Positions 47,589 to 55,349 of a DNA stretch of 64,000 bases are shown here, piece after piece. Origin of the DNA: Aggregicoccus sp. 17bor-14 (GTDB taxonomy: Bacteria > Myxococcota > Myxococcia > Myxococcales > Myxococcaceae); the NCBI RefSeq assembly GCF_009659535.1, contig NZ_VJZZ01000010.1, forward strand, positions 124,001-188,000, read 5' to 3'. Below the pieces are notes generated by a model, which saw only the letters and a program-made list of their open reading frames with translations, made no database searches and was not told the origin of the DNA. The number at the start of each line of letters is the position of its first letter. Within the stretch, counting starts at the first letter, position 1. The position numbers were made by a program, and so were the translations under genes.

Positions 47589-50500
47589 TCACGGGCGGCC
47601 TCCCACGTGCGTGAGCACGGCGGCGAGGTCCGCGTCGTCGATGCCGTTCACCGTGCCCGTCAGGTCCATGTTCCAGTCGTAGTAGGGCTGGCTCGTGGTG
47701 GCGGGGCTGGTGCCGGTGCGGTTGGCGGCCGCGAGCACGTCGTTGAAGTCGATGACGAGGTTGCGGTCGAAGTCACCGTTGCCGTTCACGCCCTTCTCGG
47801 CGGTGGCGGACGGGTAGATCTCCCAGAGCCCGCGGCCGAAGGTGGCCACGCGCACGAAGGAGCCGGTCTTGCTGACCACGATGTCGCGCACCGAGACCAT
47901 GGGCAGGCCCTGGCCGAAGCGCTCCCAGGTCTGGCCGCCGTCCGTGGTGCGGTACACGCCGAGCGCGTTGCCCACGTACAGGGTCTGGTTGCTCAGGTCG
48001 CTCGGGTCGTAGCGCACCACGTCGATGGGCAGGTTGGGCAGGTCGGAGGTGCCGTTGCCCTTGAGCGGCCGCCAGGTGGCGCCGCGGTTCTCGGTGATGA
48101 AGAGGCGGCCGAGCGCGTCCGGCACCGGGGCGCCGTCTGCCGTGGAGGGCGTCACGCTGGCCACCACGAACACGTCCCCGGGCTGCTTGCCGGCCACCGG
48201 GCCCGGCGGGAAGTCGATGCTCGAGGTGGAGGTCATCCGCTCGCTCGCGTCGACCGTGCCGTTGCCGTTGAGGTCCGCGCCCATGGGGTTGGTGCGCGTC
48301 CAGGTGCACTGGCTCGCCGGGGTGGTGAGGGTGCAGTTGCTCGTCACGCGGAAGCGGCCGCCGCTGAGCGCCACGCCGATGAGGCCGTCCTGCGTGGCCG
48401 CGACGCCGAGGTTGCGGTTCACCGCGCCGCCGGGGGCGCAGGCGCCCGCGGTGGTGGTGTCTGCCGGGTTGCCGAGCATCTCCCAGCTGCCCGCGCCCGC
48501 CGCGAAGGGGTCACCGCGGTAGCGCCACACGCCGAGGTCCGTCACGGTGTAGACGCCGGGGCCGGTGGCGGCCGTGGCCGCGCGCGCCGGCTGCAGGCGG
48601 GTGATGAACTGGTTCGCCACGTTGTCGCCCGGGCAGATGAGCGACGGGTAGTCGTCCGTGGGCCCGTAGTAGTACCAGTTCTCGCCGCGGTTGCAGTCCG
48701 AGTGGTCCGGGTCACAGACCGTGGAGCTCGTGTAGTAGAGCGAGCCCCAGTACACGCTGTCGCCCGGGGTCTCGGCCACCGCCGCGCCGAAGCCGTCGCC
48801 GCCGACGACCTGGTTGAAGGTCGTGGGCTGGCTCGCGCTGTCGCGGAAGCGGGTGCCGTTGTCCTGCAGGCCGCCGAACACCACCGCCTGGGTGCCCATC
48901 GCGGTGTCGCCGGTGCCCAGGTTGTAGAAGAGGTGGCTGACGATGCCGCGGTTGGGGAAGTCCCAGGTGACCGTGGTGTCGTCGATGGGGCCCGGGGTGA
49001 AGGCGTCGCGCGAGACGAAGAGGCCGCCGTCCGTGCCGGCGATCACCATCGTGACCGGCGTGCCGAACACGTTCTTGCTGGTCGCGATGCGGATGGTGTG
49101 CCAGTCCGCGTGCACGTAGGCGAGCCGGCCCTCGGCCGTGGTGCCGCCCGCGCCCGCGGGCAGCCAGTGCGAGATGTTCTCCCAGACGGGGCTCGCGGCC
49201 AGGCCGTCCAGCGTGCGGATGCTGCAGTAGTTGCCGCCCATCACCACGCGCTTGTCGTCGCGCGGGTCCACGGCGATCGCCTGGTTGTACCAGGCCTGGC
49301 CGTGCTGCACGTCCTGGGTGTCGCAGTAGTTGCTGCCCCAGGGGGTGACGAGGGTGGGGTTGCGCAGGGTGCCCCACGCGCTCACCCAGGTCTGGCCGCC
49401 GTCCGTCGAGCGCCAGATGTCCACGCCCGCGTCGCCCGGCAGGCTCGCCACCTGCGCGTAGAGCACGGTGGTGGCGGGGTCCGCCTTCGCGCTGCCCGCG
49501 GCCACGTCGATGCGGCCCGCGCCGCCCGTCACGGCGGGCACGCCGCCCGCCACGTTGCTGCGCGAGGTGAAGCTCGCGCCCGCGTCCGTGGAGAGCCAGA
49601 TGTCACCGACGCCGGTGCCCAGGTCCACGCCGCTCACCACCCAGCGCGAGACGCCGCCCACCTGGCCCGTGTACGCGACCGACCAGACCTCCTCGGCGCT
49701 GGGGCTCGCGTTGGGCAGGTCCACCAGCGCCCAGGTGGCGCCGGCGTCCGTGGAGCGGAAGAGGCCGATGTCCGTGCCCGCCAGCACCAGGTTGGAGTTG
49801 GCCGGGTCCACCGCCAGGGAGCGGAAGCGCGCCGCATCCACCGGGATGGGGGTGGTGTAGCCCAGGGTGCCGGCCGGGTACTGACCGCTCACCTGCACCG
49901 GCGCGGACCAGGTGGAGCCGCCGTTGGTGGTCTTGATGACCTGGCCGCCCGCGGTGTCGAACGCGTCACCGAGGCCGAGGAAGAGCACCTGCGGATTCGC
50001 GTGGTCCATGGCCAGCGCGCCGATCGCCAGGTTCCCGATGCCCTCGGTCACCGGGTACCAGGTGGGGTTCTTCGCGCCGAAGTTGAAGGTCTTCCAGAGG
50101 CCGCCGCCCGAGGTGGCCGAGTAGACGATGTCCGGGTTGGTGGGGTCCACCTCGATGCCGGTGGGCCGGCCCGAGTCGACCTGGAGGTACTCCACGCCGT
50201 TGGACTCGTAGTTCGCATCGGTGGGGCCCAGGTTGACCCACGCCTTGCCGGGGCCGGCGAGCGCGCCCGCCACGGGCTCGGCCACGCCGTTGCGCTGGCG
50301 CAGCGCCGCGGGCAGCGTGCTCTTCCAGCGCAGCGCCTCCTGGGCGGCGGTGCGCACCAGCTGCTGGCGCAGCGGCGCGGTCTGCTCGCCGTAGTAGTTG
50401 CGCATCGCCATCTGGCGCATGCGCGCGTCGTCCCACTCGCCCTTCTCGCTCTCCCCGGTCTCGCCGCGGATCGCCTCCAGGCGCAGCTTGGCCAGGTTGG

Positions 50501-50669
50501 GCTTGAGGCGGAAGGGCATCTCCGCATCGCCCGTCTTCTCGAAGTCCGTGGGCTGCGCCCGCACCGCGGGGTTGCGCCACTGGTTGTACGCAGCCACTCC
50601 ACCTGCGCCTGCTGCCGTCACGCTGACGCCGGCGATCAAGCCGACGAGTACTCGCTTCTGCCCTGGCAA
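47589..50669 (-). CDS. Exported Asp-box/sortilin-like propeller protein with C-terminal dockerin-like module
   Basis: A 1,026-residue exported protein (N-terminal hydrophobic VLVGLIAGVSVTAAGAGGVAAY). The body has at least six Asp-boxes (KTTNGGSTW, RSTDAGATW, STDAGASF, RSTDGGQTW, TENRGATW, RTTDGGQTW), as in VPS10/sortilin or BNR propellers. An EF-hand-like loop, DLNGNGTVDASE, lies near 796-808. The last 69 residues form a dockerin-like pair of calcium loops: DFDRNLVIDFND (966-977) and DWNMDLTGTVNGID (998-1011, with a two-residue insertion). The start is TTG with GGGGG seven bases upstream. A promoter of the TTGCAC-N18-TACAGT type precedes it. The cohesin-like lipoprotein gene follows at once, so co-expression is likely. 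No catalytic site is recognisable. Confidence 0.88.
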   Translation of the reverse strand: MPGQKRVLVGLIAGVSVTAAGAGGVAAYNQWRNPAVRAQPTDFEKTGDAEMPFRLKPNLAKLRLEAIRGETGESEKGEWDDARMRQMAMRNYYGEQTAPLRQQLVRTAAQEALRWKSTLPAALRQRNGVAEPVAGALAGPGKAWVNLGPTDANYESNGVEYLQVDSGRPTGIEVDPTNPDIVYSATSGGGLWKTFNFGAKNPTWYPVTEGIGNLAIGALAMDHANPQVLFLGLGDAFDTAGGQVIKTTNGGSTWSAPVQVSGQYPAGTLGYTTPIPVDAARFRSLAVDPANSNLVLAGTDIGLFRSTDAGATWALVDLPNASPSAEEVWSVAYTGQVGGVSRWVVSGVDLGTGVGDIWLSTDAGASFTSRSNVAGGVPAVTGGAGRIDVAAGSAKADPATTVLYAQVASLPGDAGVDIWRSTDGGQTWVSAWGTLRNPTLVTPWGSNYCDTQDVQHGQAWYNQAIAVDPRDDKRVVMGGNYCSIRTLDGLAASPVWENISHWLPAGAGGTTAEGRLAYVHADWHTIRIATSKNVFGTPVTMVIAGTDGGLFVSRDAFTPGPIDDTTVTWDFPNRGIVSHLFYNLGTGDTAMGTQAVVFGGLQDNGTRFRDSASQPTTFNQVVGGDGFGAAVAETPGDSVYWGSLYYTSSTVCDPDHSDCNRGENWYYYGPTDDYPSLICPGDNVANQFITRLQPARAATAATGPGVYTVTDLGVWRYRGDPFAAGAGSWEMLGNPADTTTAGACAPGGAVNRNLGVAATQDGLIGVALSGGRFRVTSNCTLTTPASQCTWTRTNPMGADLNGNGTVDASERMTSTSSIDFPPGPVAGKQPGDVFVVASVTPSTADGAPVPDALGRLFITENRGATWRPLKGNGTSDLPNLPIDVVRYDPSDLSNQTLYVGNALGVYRTTDGGQTWERFGQGLPMVSVRDIVVSKTGSFVRVATFGRGLWEIYPSATAEKGVNGNGDFDRNLVIDFNDVLAAANRTGTSPATTSQPYYDWNMDLTGTVNGIDDADLAAVLTHVGGRP

Positions 50670-50722
50670 GTTGGACCCCCTACAGGTTCAATTTCACAGC
50701 TCTGCAGTTCTGCGGGGCCGGG

Positions 50723-50752
50723 ACTGTAGTGGGGTGATCGTTGGTCGTGCAA
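50723..50752 (-). promoter_or_regulatory. Candidate promoter of the dockerin/cohesin transcription unit
   Basis: On the minus strand, TTGCAC-N18-TACAGT. Transcription would start about 45 bases before the TTG start codon of the Asp-box/dockerin gene. It lies immediately downstream of the preceding lipoprotein gene, implying a separate transcription unit. Confidence 0.5.
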
Positions 50753-50768
50753 ATGCCCCCCGGGAGGG

Positions 50769-51464
50769 TCATTTTTGCCCTGGTCCCGCGAGCGTCTTGA
50801 TTTGCTTCGTGACCTCCTGCTGGTGCGCCGCGCACAGGTGCGTGCCGCGCGCGTCCATCTCGCGCACGTCCTCGACGGGGGCGAGCACGCACTCGCGCGT
50901 GCCACAGGGCGCGCTCACCCCGAGCAGCTGGGCGACGGCAGCGGTGAGCTGGAACTCGAGGCGCGCGGTGGCGCGGGCGCGCGCGGCGGCATCCACCGGC
51001 GCGCCCGGTTGGGTGGGCTGACCCGCGGGGTCGCGCAGCCGCGAGAGCGAGACCACGGCGCGCGAGGTCTCGGCGTCGTGCGCGGAGAACACGTGCTCGC
51101 GCTGCTGGGTGCGCAGGTCCTCCTCCACCACATACACGTCGCCCGGGGCGCCGGTGCTGGTGGAGAACAGCTTCTCCGCGCTCGCCTGCGTGGCGCCGCC
51201 CTTGGGGCGCGCCGCGGGGGCGAGCAGGCGCCGCGACCCCACCCGCACGCGCAGGCCGGGGAAGTGCTGCTGCACGGCGGGCGCGGCCGCCGTCAGCTCC
51301 GGCAGCTCGGACATGGACATCGGCACCAGTGCCACCTCGGTGAGCTTCGCCGCGTGCTCCCGCTCGCGCTCTTCGGCCTCCTCCTCCTCGCGCTCGGAGG
51401 CGCGCTTGCAAGCGGTGAGGTCGAGGCAGAGCAGCAGGAGCAGGGCGAGGGGACGAAGGGTCAT
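50769..51464 (-). CDS. Lipoprotein, unknown function
   Basis: A 231-residue lipoprotein with signal peptide and lipobox LTAC (Cys19), followed by a highly charged Glu/Arg stretch (SEREEEEAEEREREH) and a domain of about 180 residues that I do not recognise. Four Cys late in the chain (APCGTRECVL... HLCAAHQ) include a CxxxxC pair, so a disulphide is possible. It is upstream of the dockerin gene on the same strand; a promoter between them makes joint transcription uncertain. Confidence 0.78.
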   Translation of the reverse strand: MTLRPLALLLLLCLDLTACKRASEREEEEAEEREREHAAKLTEVALVPMSMSELPELTAAAPAVQQHFPGLRVRVGSRRLLAPAARPKGGATQASAEKLFSTSTGAPGDVYVVEEDLRTQQREHVFSAHDAETSRAVVSLSRLRDPAGQPTQPGAPVDAAARARATARLEFQLTAAVAQLLGVSAPCGTRECVLAPVEDVREMDARGTHLCAAHQQEVTKQIKTLAGPGQK

Positions 51465-51530
51465 GGCGGGCGCCACCCTAGCGCGCCCGCGGCGCGGCGT
51501 TGGAGCCCGTGCGCGTGCCCGAGGGCTGGG

Positions 51531-51589
51531 ATGCAACCCGGAGGTTGCATGTTCACTGCGCCCGGGTTATTGGGCAACCCGGAGGTTGC
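51531..51589 (+). promoter_or_regulatory. Paired palindromic operators and promoter of the SRPBCC-ArsR operon
   Basis: Two copies of GCAACC-CGGA-GGTTGC lie 41 bases apart (51533-51548 and 51574-51589), close to four helical turns. The first is extended to a 20-base palindrome with eight-base arms and its right arm contains TTGCAT, a plausible -35. A -10-like TTATTG or TATTGG sits just before the second copy, and the ribosome site GGAGG (51581-51585) lies inside it. A dimeric ArsR repressor bound here would block both promoter and transcript start. Confidence 0.65.
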
Positions 51590-51591
51590 AC

Positions 51592-52089
51592 ATGAGCCCG
51601 TCGAACGCAGTGAGCCCGTCGAGCACGGATCGCATCGAGCAGCGCATCGAGCTGAAGGCCACCCCGGCGCGCGTGTGGCGCGCCCTCACGGACCACCGGG
51701 AGTTCGGCGAGTGGTTCCGGGTGAAGCTGGAGGCGCCCTTCGTCCCCGGCCAGCGCACGCGCGGCCACATCACCCACCCGGGCTACGAGCACCTGGTGAT
51801 GGAGGTGCAGGTGCAGCGCATGGAGCCCGAGCGGCTCTTCTCCTTCACCTGGCACCCGTACGCGGTGGACCCCAAGGTGGACTACTCGAAGGAGCCGCCC
51901 ACGCTGGTGGAGTTCACGCTCGAGCCGCGCACTTCCTCCGTGCTGCTCACGGTGACCGAGTCCGGCTTCGACCGGTTGCCCCCGGGCCGCCGCGACGAGG
52001 CCTTCCGCATGAACGCGGGCGGCTGGGCGCAGCAGGTGCGCAACGTCCAGGCGCACGTGGAGTCCGCCCATGTCGGCGCGAAGCCGTAG
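51592..52089 (+). CDS. SRPBCC (AHSA1-like) ligand-binding protein
   Basis: A 165-residue START-like protein: RIEQRIELKATPARVWRALTDHREFGEWF at the N-terminus, VPGQRTRGHITHPGYEH, LFSFTWHPYA and a C-terminal helix GGWAQQVRNVQAHVES. These proteins bind hydrophobic ligands or act as AHSA1-type cochaperones; the ligand is unknown. The following ArsR gene overlaps its end by 20 bases, so translation is coupled, a very common pairing in bacteria. GGAGG lies six bases before the ATG. Confidence 0.9.
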   Translation: MSPSNAVSPSSTDRIEQRIELKATPARVWRALTDHREFGEWFRVKLEAPFVPGQRTRGHITHPGYEHLVMEVQVQRMEPERLFSFTWHPYAVDPKVDYSKEPPTLVEFTLEPRTSSVLLTVTESGFDRLPPGRRDEAFRMNAGGWAQQVRNVQAHVESAHVGAKP

Positions 52090-52423
52090 CGGCGAGCTGC
52101 TCGCGCGCCGCCTGCGCGCGCACGCTCCGGTGTTCGCCGCGCTGGGGGACGAGACGCGGCTCGCGCTGGTGGGCAAGCTGAGCGCGGGCCCGTCGCTCTC
52201 CATCTCCCAGCTCGCGGCCGGCGCGGCCGTCACCCGCCAGGCCATCACCAAGCACCTGCGGGTGCTGGAGGAGGTGGGCCTGGTGGAGGCCGCGCGCCAC
52301 GGACGCGAGAGCCTCTACGCGCTGCGCCCGGAGGCGCTCGCCGGCGCGCGCCGCTCGCTCGACGCGCTCTCGCAGCAGTGGGCGGACGCGCTGGGGCGGC
52401 TCAAGGCCTTCGTCGAGGACTAG
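52070..52423 (+). CDS. ArsR-family transcriptional repressor
   Basis: A 117-residue winged-helix regulator: FAALGDETRLALVGKL, SISQLAAGAAVTRQAITKHLRVLEEVGLVEAARHGRESLYAL. No Cys is present, so the usual metal-binding thiolates of ArsR/SmtB are missing and it probably senses something other than soft metals or acts as a simple autorepressor. It is translationally coupled to the SRPBCC gene and probably represses the operon through the paired palindromes upstream. Confidence 0.93.
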   Translation: MSARSRSGELLARRLRAHAPVFAALGDETRLALVGKLSAGPSLSISQLAAGAAVTRQAITKHLRVLEEVGLVEAARHGRESLYALRPEALAGARRSLDALSQQWADALGRLKAFVED

Positions 52424-52601
52424 CGCGCACCTTCCGTGCGTGCGCGCCCAGCCGGCTCGTGCTGCCGGCGGCGCGCCCGCGCGGGGGAGTCCGCGGGAGG
52501 CCTGCGCGAATCAGCCTGCAATCTCCGCAGGTTGAGCCCCCTCGTCCGGATGCCGGACGAACGCCTCCTTTCGCGCGTGCACTGCCGGGCATCTCCCGCT
52601 A

Positions 52602-52620
52602 GGAAAAGGGGCCCTTTTCC
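52602..52620. promoter_or_regulatory. Palindrome upstream of the thiolase gene
   Basis: GGAAAAGG-GGC-CCTTTTCC is a perfect eight-base inverted repeat ending 27 bases before the thiolase ATG. It may be an operator for a fatty-acid-type repressor or a small hairpin ending the ArsR transcript. Confidence 0.4.
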
Positions 52621-52647
52621 ACCCCTCTGCGGAGGCCCGGCCGAGCC

Positions 52648-53844
52648 ATGAAGAGCGCGTCGCGAAGCGAAGAGATCTACTTCCTGTCGGGCAAGCGCAC
52701 GCCCTTCGGCACCTACGGTGGCGCGCTCAAGGACCTGAGCGCCACGGAGCTCGCGGTGGAGAGCGCCCGCGCGGCGCTGGCCCAGGCGAAGGTGGCGCCC
52801 GAGGACGTGCAGCACGTGGTCTACGGCAACGTGGTGCAGACGAGCGCGGACGCCATCTACCTGCCGCGCCACGTGGGGCTCAAGGTCGGCGTGCCGGTGC
52901 CCGTGCCGGCGCTCGGCGTGAACCGCTTGTGCGGCTCCGGCTTCCAGGCCTTCGTCACCGCCGCCGAGCAGATGATCACCGGCCAGGCCGAGTGCGTGCT
53001 CGCCGGCGGCACCGAGAGCATGAGCCAGGCGCCCCACGTCATCCGCGGCGCGCGCTTCGGCCTCCCGCTGGGCAAGGGCGGCATGGAGGACATGCTCTGG
53101 AGCGCCCTCACGGACAGCTACACCGGCCAGGCCATGGCGCTCACCGCCGAGCAGCTCGCGGTGGACTACGCCCTCTCGCAGGACGCAGTGGACGAGTACG
53201 CGGTGCTCAGCCAGCGGCGCTTCGCCGCGGCGCAGGAGGCGGGCCGGCTCGCGCAGGAGCTCTCCCCGCTCACGCTCAAGGGCAAGAAGGGCGACACCGT
53301 GGTCTCCCGCGACGAGCACAACCGCCCGGACACCACCGTGGAGGGGCTCAAGAAGCTGCCCAAGGTGTTCAAGAAGGACGGCGTGGTGCACGCGGGCGCG
53401 GCCAGCGGCATCTGCGACGGCGCGGGCTCCATGGTCATGGCCACCCGCAGCTTCGCCGAGAAGCGTGGACTGCAGCCGCTCGGGCGGCTCGTCAACTGGG
53501 GCATCAGCGGGTGCGATCCACGCGTGATGGGCATCGGCCCCGCGCCCGCCATCCGCCAGCTGCTCGAGCGCGCCGGGTGCAAGCTCTCGGACGTGGAGCT
53601 CTTCGAGGTGAACGAGGCCTTCGCGCCCCAGTACCTCGCGGTGGAGAAGGAGCTGGGCCTGCCGCGCGAGCACACCAACGTGAACGGCGGCGCCATCGCC
53701 GTGGGCCACCCGCTGGGCGCGAGCGGCGCGCGCATCACCATGACGCTGCTCTACGAGCTCAAGCGCCGCGGCGCCCGCTATGGTATCGGTTCGGCCTGCA
53801 TCGGCGGCGGCCAGGGCATCGCGGTGCTCGTCGAAGCACTCTGA
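52648..53844 (+). CDS. Acetyl-CoA C-acyltransferase (thiolase)
   Basis: A 398-residue thiolase. The acyl-accepting Cys is in NRLCGSGFQA (about 93), the HEAF-equivalent segment is NEAFAPQ, the catalytic His is in VGHPLGASGAR, and the second Cys is in GSACIGGGQG. All active-site residues are intact. Thiolases either condense two acetyl-CoA (biosynthetic) or cleave 3-ketoacyl-CoA (beta-oxidation); the sequence resembles acetyl-CoA acetyltransferases, but the direction cannot be proven. It stands alone, with no beta-oxidation partners adjacent. Confidence 0.95.
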   Translation: MKSASRSEEIYFLSGKRTPFGTYGGALKDLSATELAVESARAALAQAKVAPEDVQHVVYGNVVQTSADAIYLPRHVGLKVGVPVPVPALGVNRLCGSGFQAFVTAAEQMITGQAECVLAGGTESMSQAPHVIRGARFGLPLGKGGMEDMLWSALTDSYTGQAMALTAEQLAVDYALSQDAVDEYAVLSQRRFAAAQEAGRLAQELSPLTLKGKKGDTVVSRDEHNRPDTTVEGLKKLPKVFKKDGVVHAGAASGICDGAGSMVMATRSFAEKRGLQPLGRLVNWGISGCDPRVMGIGPAPAIRQLLERAGCKLSDVELFEVNEAFAPQYLAVEKELGLPREHTNVNGGAIAVGHPLGASGARITMTLLYELKRRGARYGIGSACIGGGQGIAVLVEAL

Positions 53845-53919
53845 AGTGCCCTCTGAGGGTCCTCCGGGGTCCTCTGGACGCTCCCCCAAACTTTTCTGAT
53901 TTCCGAGCAGGTGCTTGAG

Positions 53920-54129
53920 ATGAGCAACGAGGTGGATGGGAAGTCGGCCCGCGAGCGGGCCAAGGAGATCGCCGAGCAGCGCCGCGCCGAGCGCCGCAAC
54001 CGCAAGCGCAAGTGCGTGCTGTGCGGGGTGGAGGAGAGCGACAAGGCGCCGCTGGGTCCGCACCCCGAGGGGCTGGGCCCCTCGTGCAAGGACGAGGTCG
54101 CCTGCCAGGCCCGCAAGGCCGGCCGCTAG
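53920..54129 (+). CDS. Small Cys-containing basic protein, unknown function
   Basis: A 69-residue protein. The N-terminal half is a charged helix (SARERAKEIAEQRRAERRNRKRK); the C-terminal half has CVLCG and two further Cys (PSCKDEVACQ), enough to bind one zinc. It may be a small nucleic-acid-binding or ribosome-associated protein; that is speculation. The ATG is preferred to an in-frame GTG nine bases upstream. A likely terminator follows. Confidence 0.65.
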   Translation: MSNEVDGKSARERAKEIAEQRRAERRNRKRKCVLCGVEESDKAPLGPHPEGLGPSCKDEVACQARKAGR

Positions 54130-54150
54130 GCCCACCCCCGGGCGGTTTTT
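54130..54150 (+). terminator. Short intrinsic terminator
   Basis: A four-pair GCCC/GGGC stem with a six-base loop followed by GG and five T. The stem is short but the T-run is the best in the window for this strand. Confidence 0.45.
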
Positions 54151-54162
54151 GCACCCAGTTCC

Positions 54163-54191
54163 TTGCCGCTCGCGGGAAGGCACGGTAAACG
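54163..54191 (+). promoter_or_regulatory. Candidate promoter of the Cse60-like gene
   Basis: TTGCCG-N17-TAAACG, with transcription predicted about 25 bases before the ATG. Confidence 0.4.
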
Positions 54192-54222
54192 TCCGGAATC
54201 ACGGGTTACATCGAGGGTCGGA

Positions 54223-54420
54223 ATGGGTGGACCAGTCTTCTCGGGCATCAAGGTGTTCAGCACCACGCTGGCGCGTGACCGCGAGAACATGGGTGAGAAC
54301 ATCACCAAGTGGATCAAGGACAACCCGAACGTCGAGATCGTCGACAAGATCGTCACGCAGTCCTCCGACAAGGAGTTCCACTGCCTGACCATCACGTTGT
54401 TCTACCGCCAGCGCAGCTAG
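54223..54420 (+). CDS. Small protein resembling sporulation protein Cse60
   Basis: A 65-residue protein with the plan beta (GIKVFSTTLARDRE), helix (MGENITKWIKDNP), beta (VEIVDKIVTQSS) and beta (EFHCLTITLFY). This order and several positions resemble Cse60, a small protein of endospore-forming Firmicutes, whose function is poorly known. The similarity is by eye and short. GAGGG lies six bases before the ATG and a promoter-like pair lies upstream, so it is probably expressed on its own. Confidence 0.72.
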   Translation: MGGPVFSGIKVFSTTLARDRENMGENITKWIKDNPNVEIVDKIVTQSSDKEFHCLTITLFYRQRS

Positions 54421-54610
54421 CGCTGGCCTCTGGCCGCAGGCCCCAGGGCGTCCTCCGCACGGTGCGGGGGGCGCCCTTCGTGCGTCCGGTGACGAGCGCC
54501 CCGGGAACACGGGCCGCGCGAAGTGGTTGCACCCAGGCGTCGGGTCCACCACCTTGGGGGGACCCCCGGGGGCTGTGGCACCCGTGAAGCGGGCGAGAGG
54601 ACGTACACGG

Positions 54611-55336
54611 ATGCGACCGATGCGCGGCGGAGGATTCGGAGGCTTCGGCGGAGGAGTGGGCCTGGACACCATGGCGGCCAAGCTCGCGGTGGGCCTGGTG
54701 GTGGGCTCGGTGCTCGTGGCGCTCACCCACGGCGCCGCGGGCGACCTGCTCATCCTGCGCCCGGCGTCCTTCCTCTACGGCCTGCGGCTCTGGCAGCCCC
54801 TCACCTACGCCTTCGTGGAGACCAGCCCGCTCGGCGTCATCTTCGGCGTGCTCATCACCTGGAGCATCGGCGGCGCGCTGGAGATGAGCCTGGGCTCGCG
54901 GCGACTCTTCATCCTGGCGGTGGGCTGCACGGCCCTCGCGGGCCTGCTGACCGTGGCCGTGGCGCTGCTCTTCACGCCGCTGCTCGGCGTGCCCTTCCCG
55001 GGTGGCACGGTGATGACCTCCGTGCTCTGGGTGGGCTACGGCCTGTACATCGGGCGCGGGCAGGCGAACTTCTGGGGCCTGCCGATGACCGGCAATGGGC
55101 TCGCCGCCGTGGGTGTGGGCTTCGTGGTGCTCAACGCCGCGTTCAGCAGCATCTGGCTCGTGCTCCCGGACCTCTTCGGCATGGCGCTCGCGTTCCTCTA
55201 CGTGCGCGGCGGCAGCCCGCGCACGCTCTGGCTGCGCTTCAACCACAAGCGCCTGCAGCGCCGGCTCACCGGGCGGCCCAAGCACCTGCGGGTGGTGAAC
55301 CGCAACAAGCCGGACCGCGACCAGTACCTGAACTAG
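54611..55336 (+). CDS. Rhomboid-like membrane protein without the catalytic serine
   Basis: A 241-residue protein with six hydrophobic helices. RLWQPLTYAFVE matches the rhomboid WR-type loop and ITWSIGGALEMSLGSRRL resembles the helix-2 region. Where active rhomboids have GxSG, this protein has GGTVMTSVLWVGYG, with no Ser in the expected place, and no helix-6 His is evident. It is probably a non-proteolytic rhomboid relative. The cytoplasmic C-terminal tail is basic (KRLQRRLTGRPKHLRVV). An in-frame GTG nine codons upstream is a possible alternative start. Confidence 0.8.
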   Translation: MRPMRGGGFGGFGGGVGLDTMAAKLAVGLVVGSVLVALTHGAAGDLLILRPASFLYGLRLWQPLTYAFVETSPLGVIFGVLITWSIGGALEMSLGSRRLFILAVGCTALAGLLTVAVALLFTPLLGVPFPGGTVMTSVLWVGYGLYIGRGQANFWGLPMTGNGLAAVGVGFVVLNAAFSSIWLVLPDLFGMALAFLYVRGGSPRTLWLRFNHKRLQRRLTGRPKHLRVVNRNKPDRDQYLN

Positions 55337-55349
55337 CCCGGGCCCGGGC

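Noticed and set aside
44791-50669. A cellulosome.
   Set aside because: There is one dockerin-like and one cohesin-like module and no carbohydrate-active enzyme or carbohydrate-binding module in the neighbourhood.
52515-52570. A tRNA-like element: CCTGC-N7-GCAGG looks like an anticodon arm and is followed by a second stem.
   Set aside because: The loop lacks T at position 33, there is no TTCGA T-loop (the second stem has a three- to five-base loop), and no acceptor stem pairs across. At most it is a structured leader or terminator.
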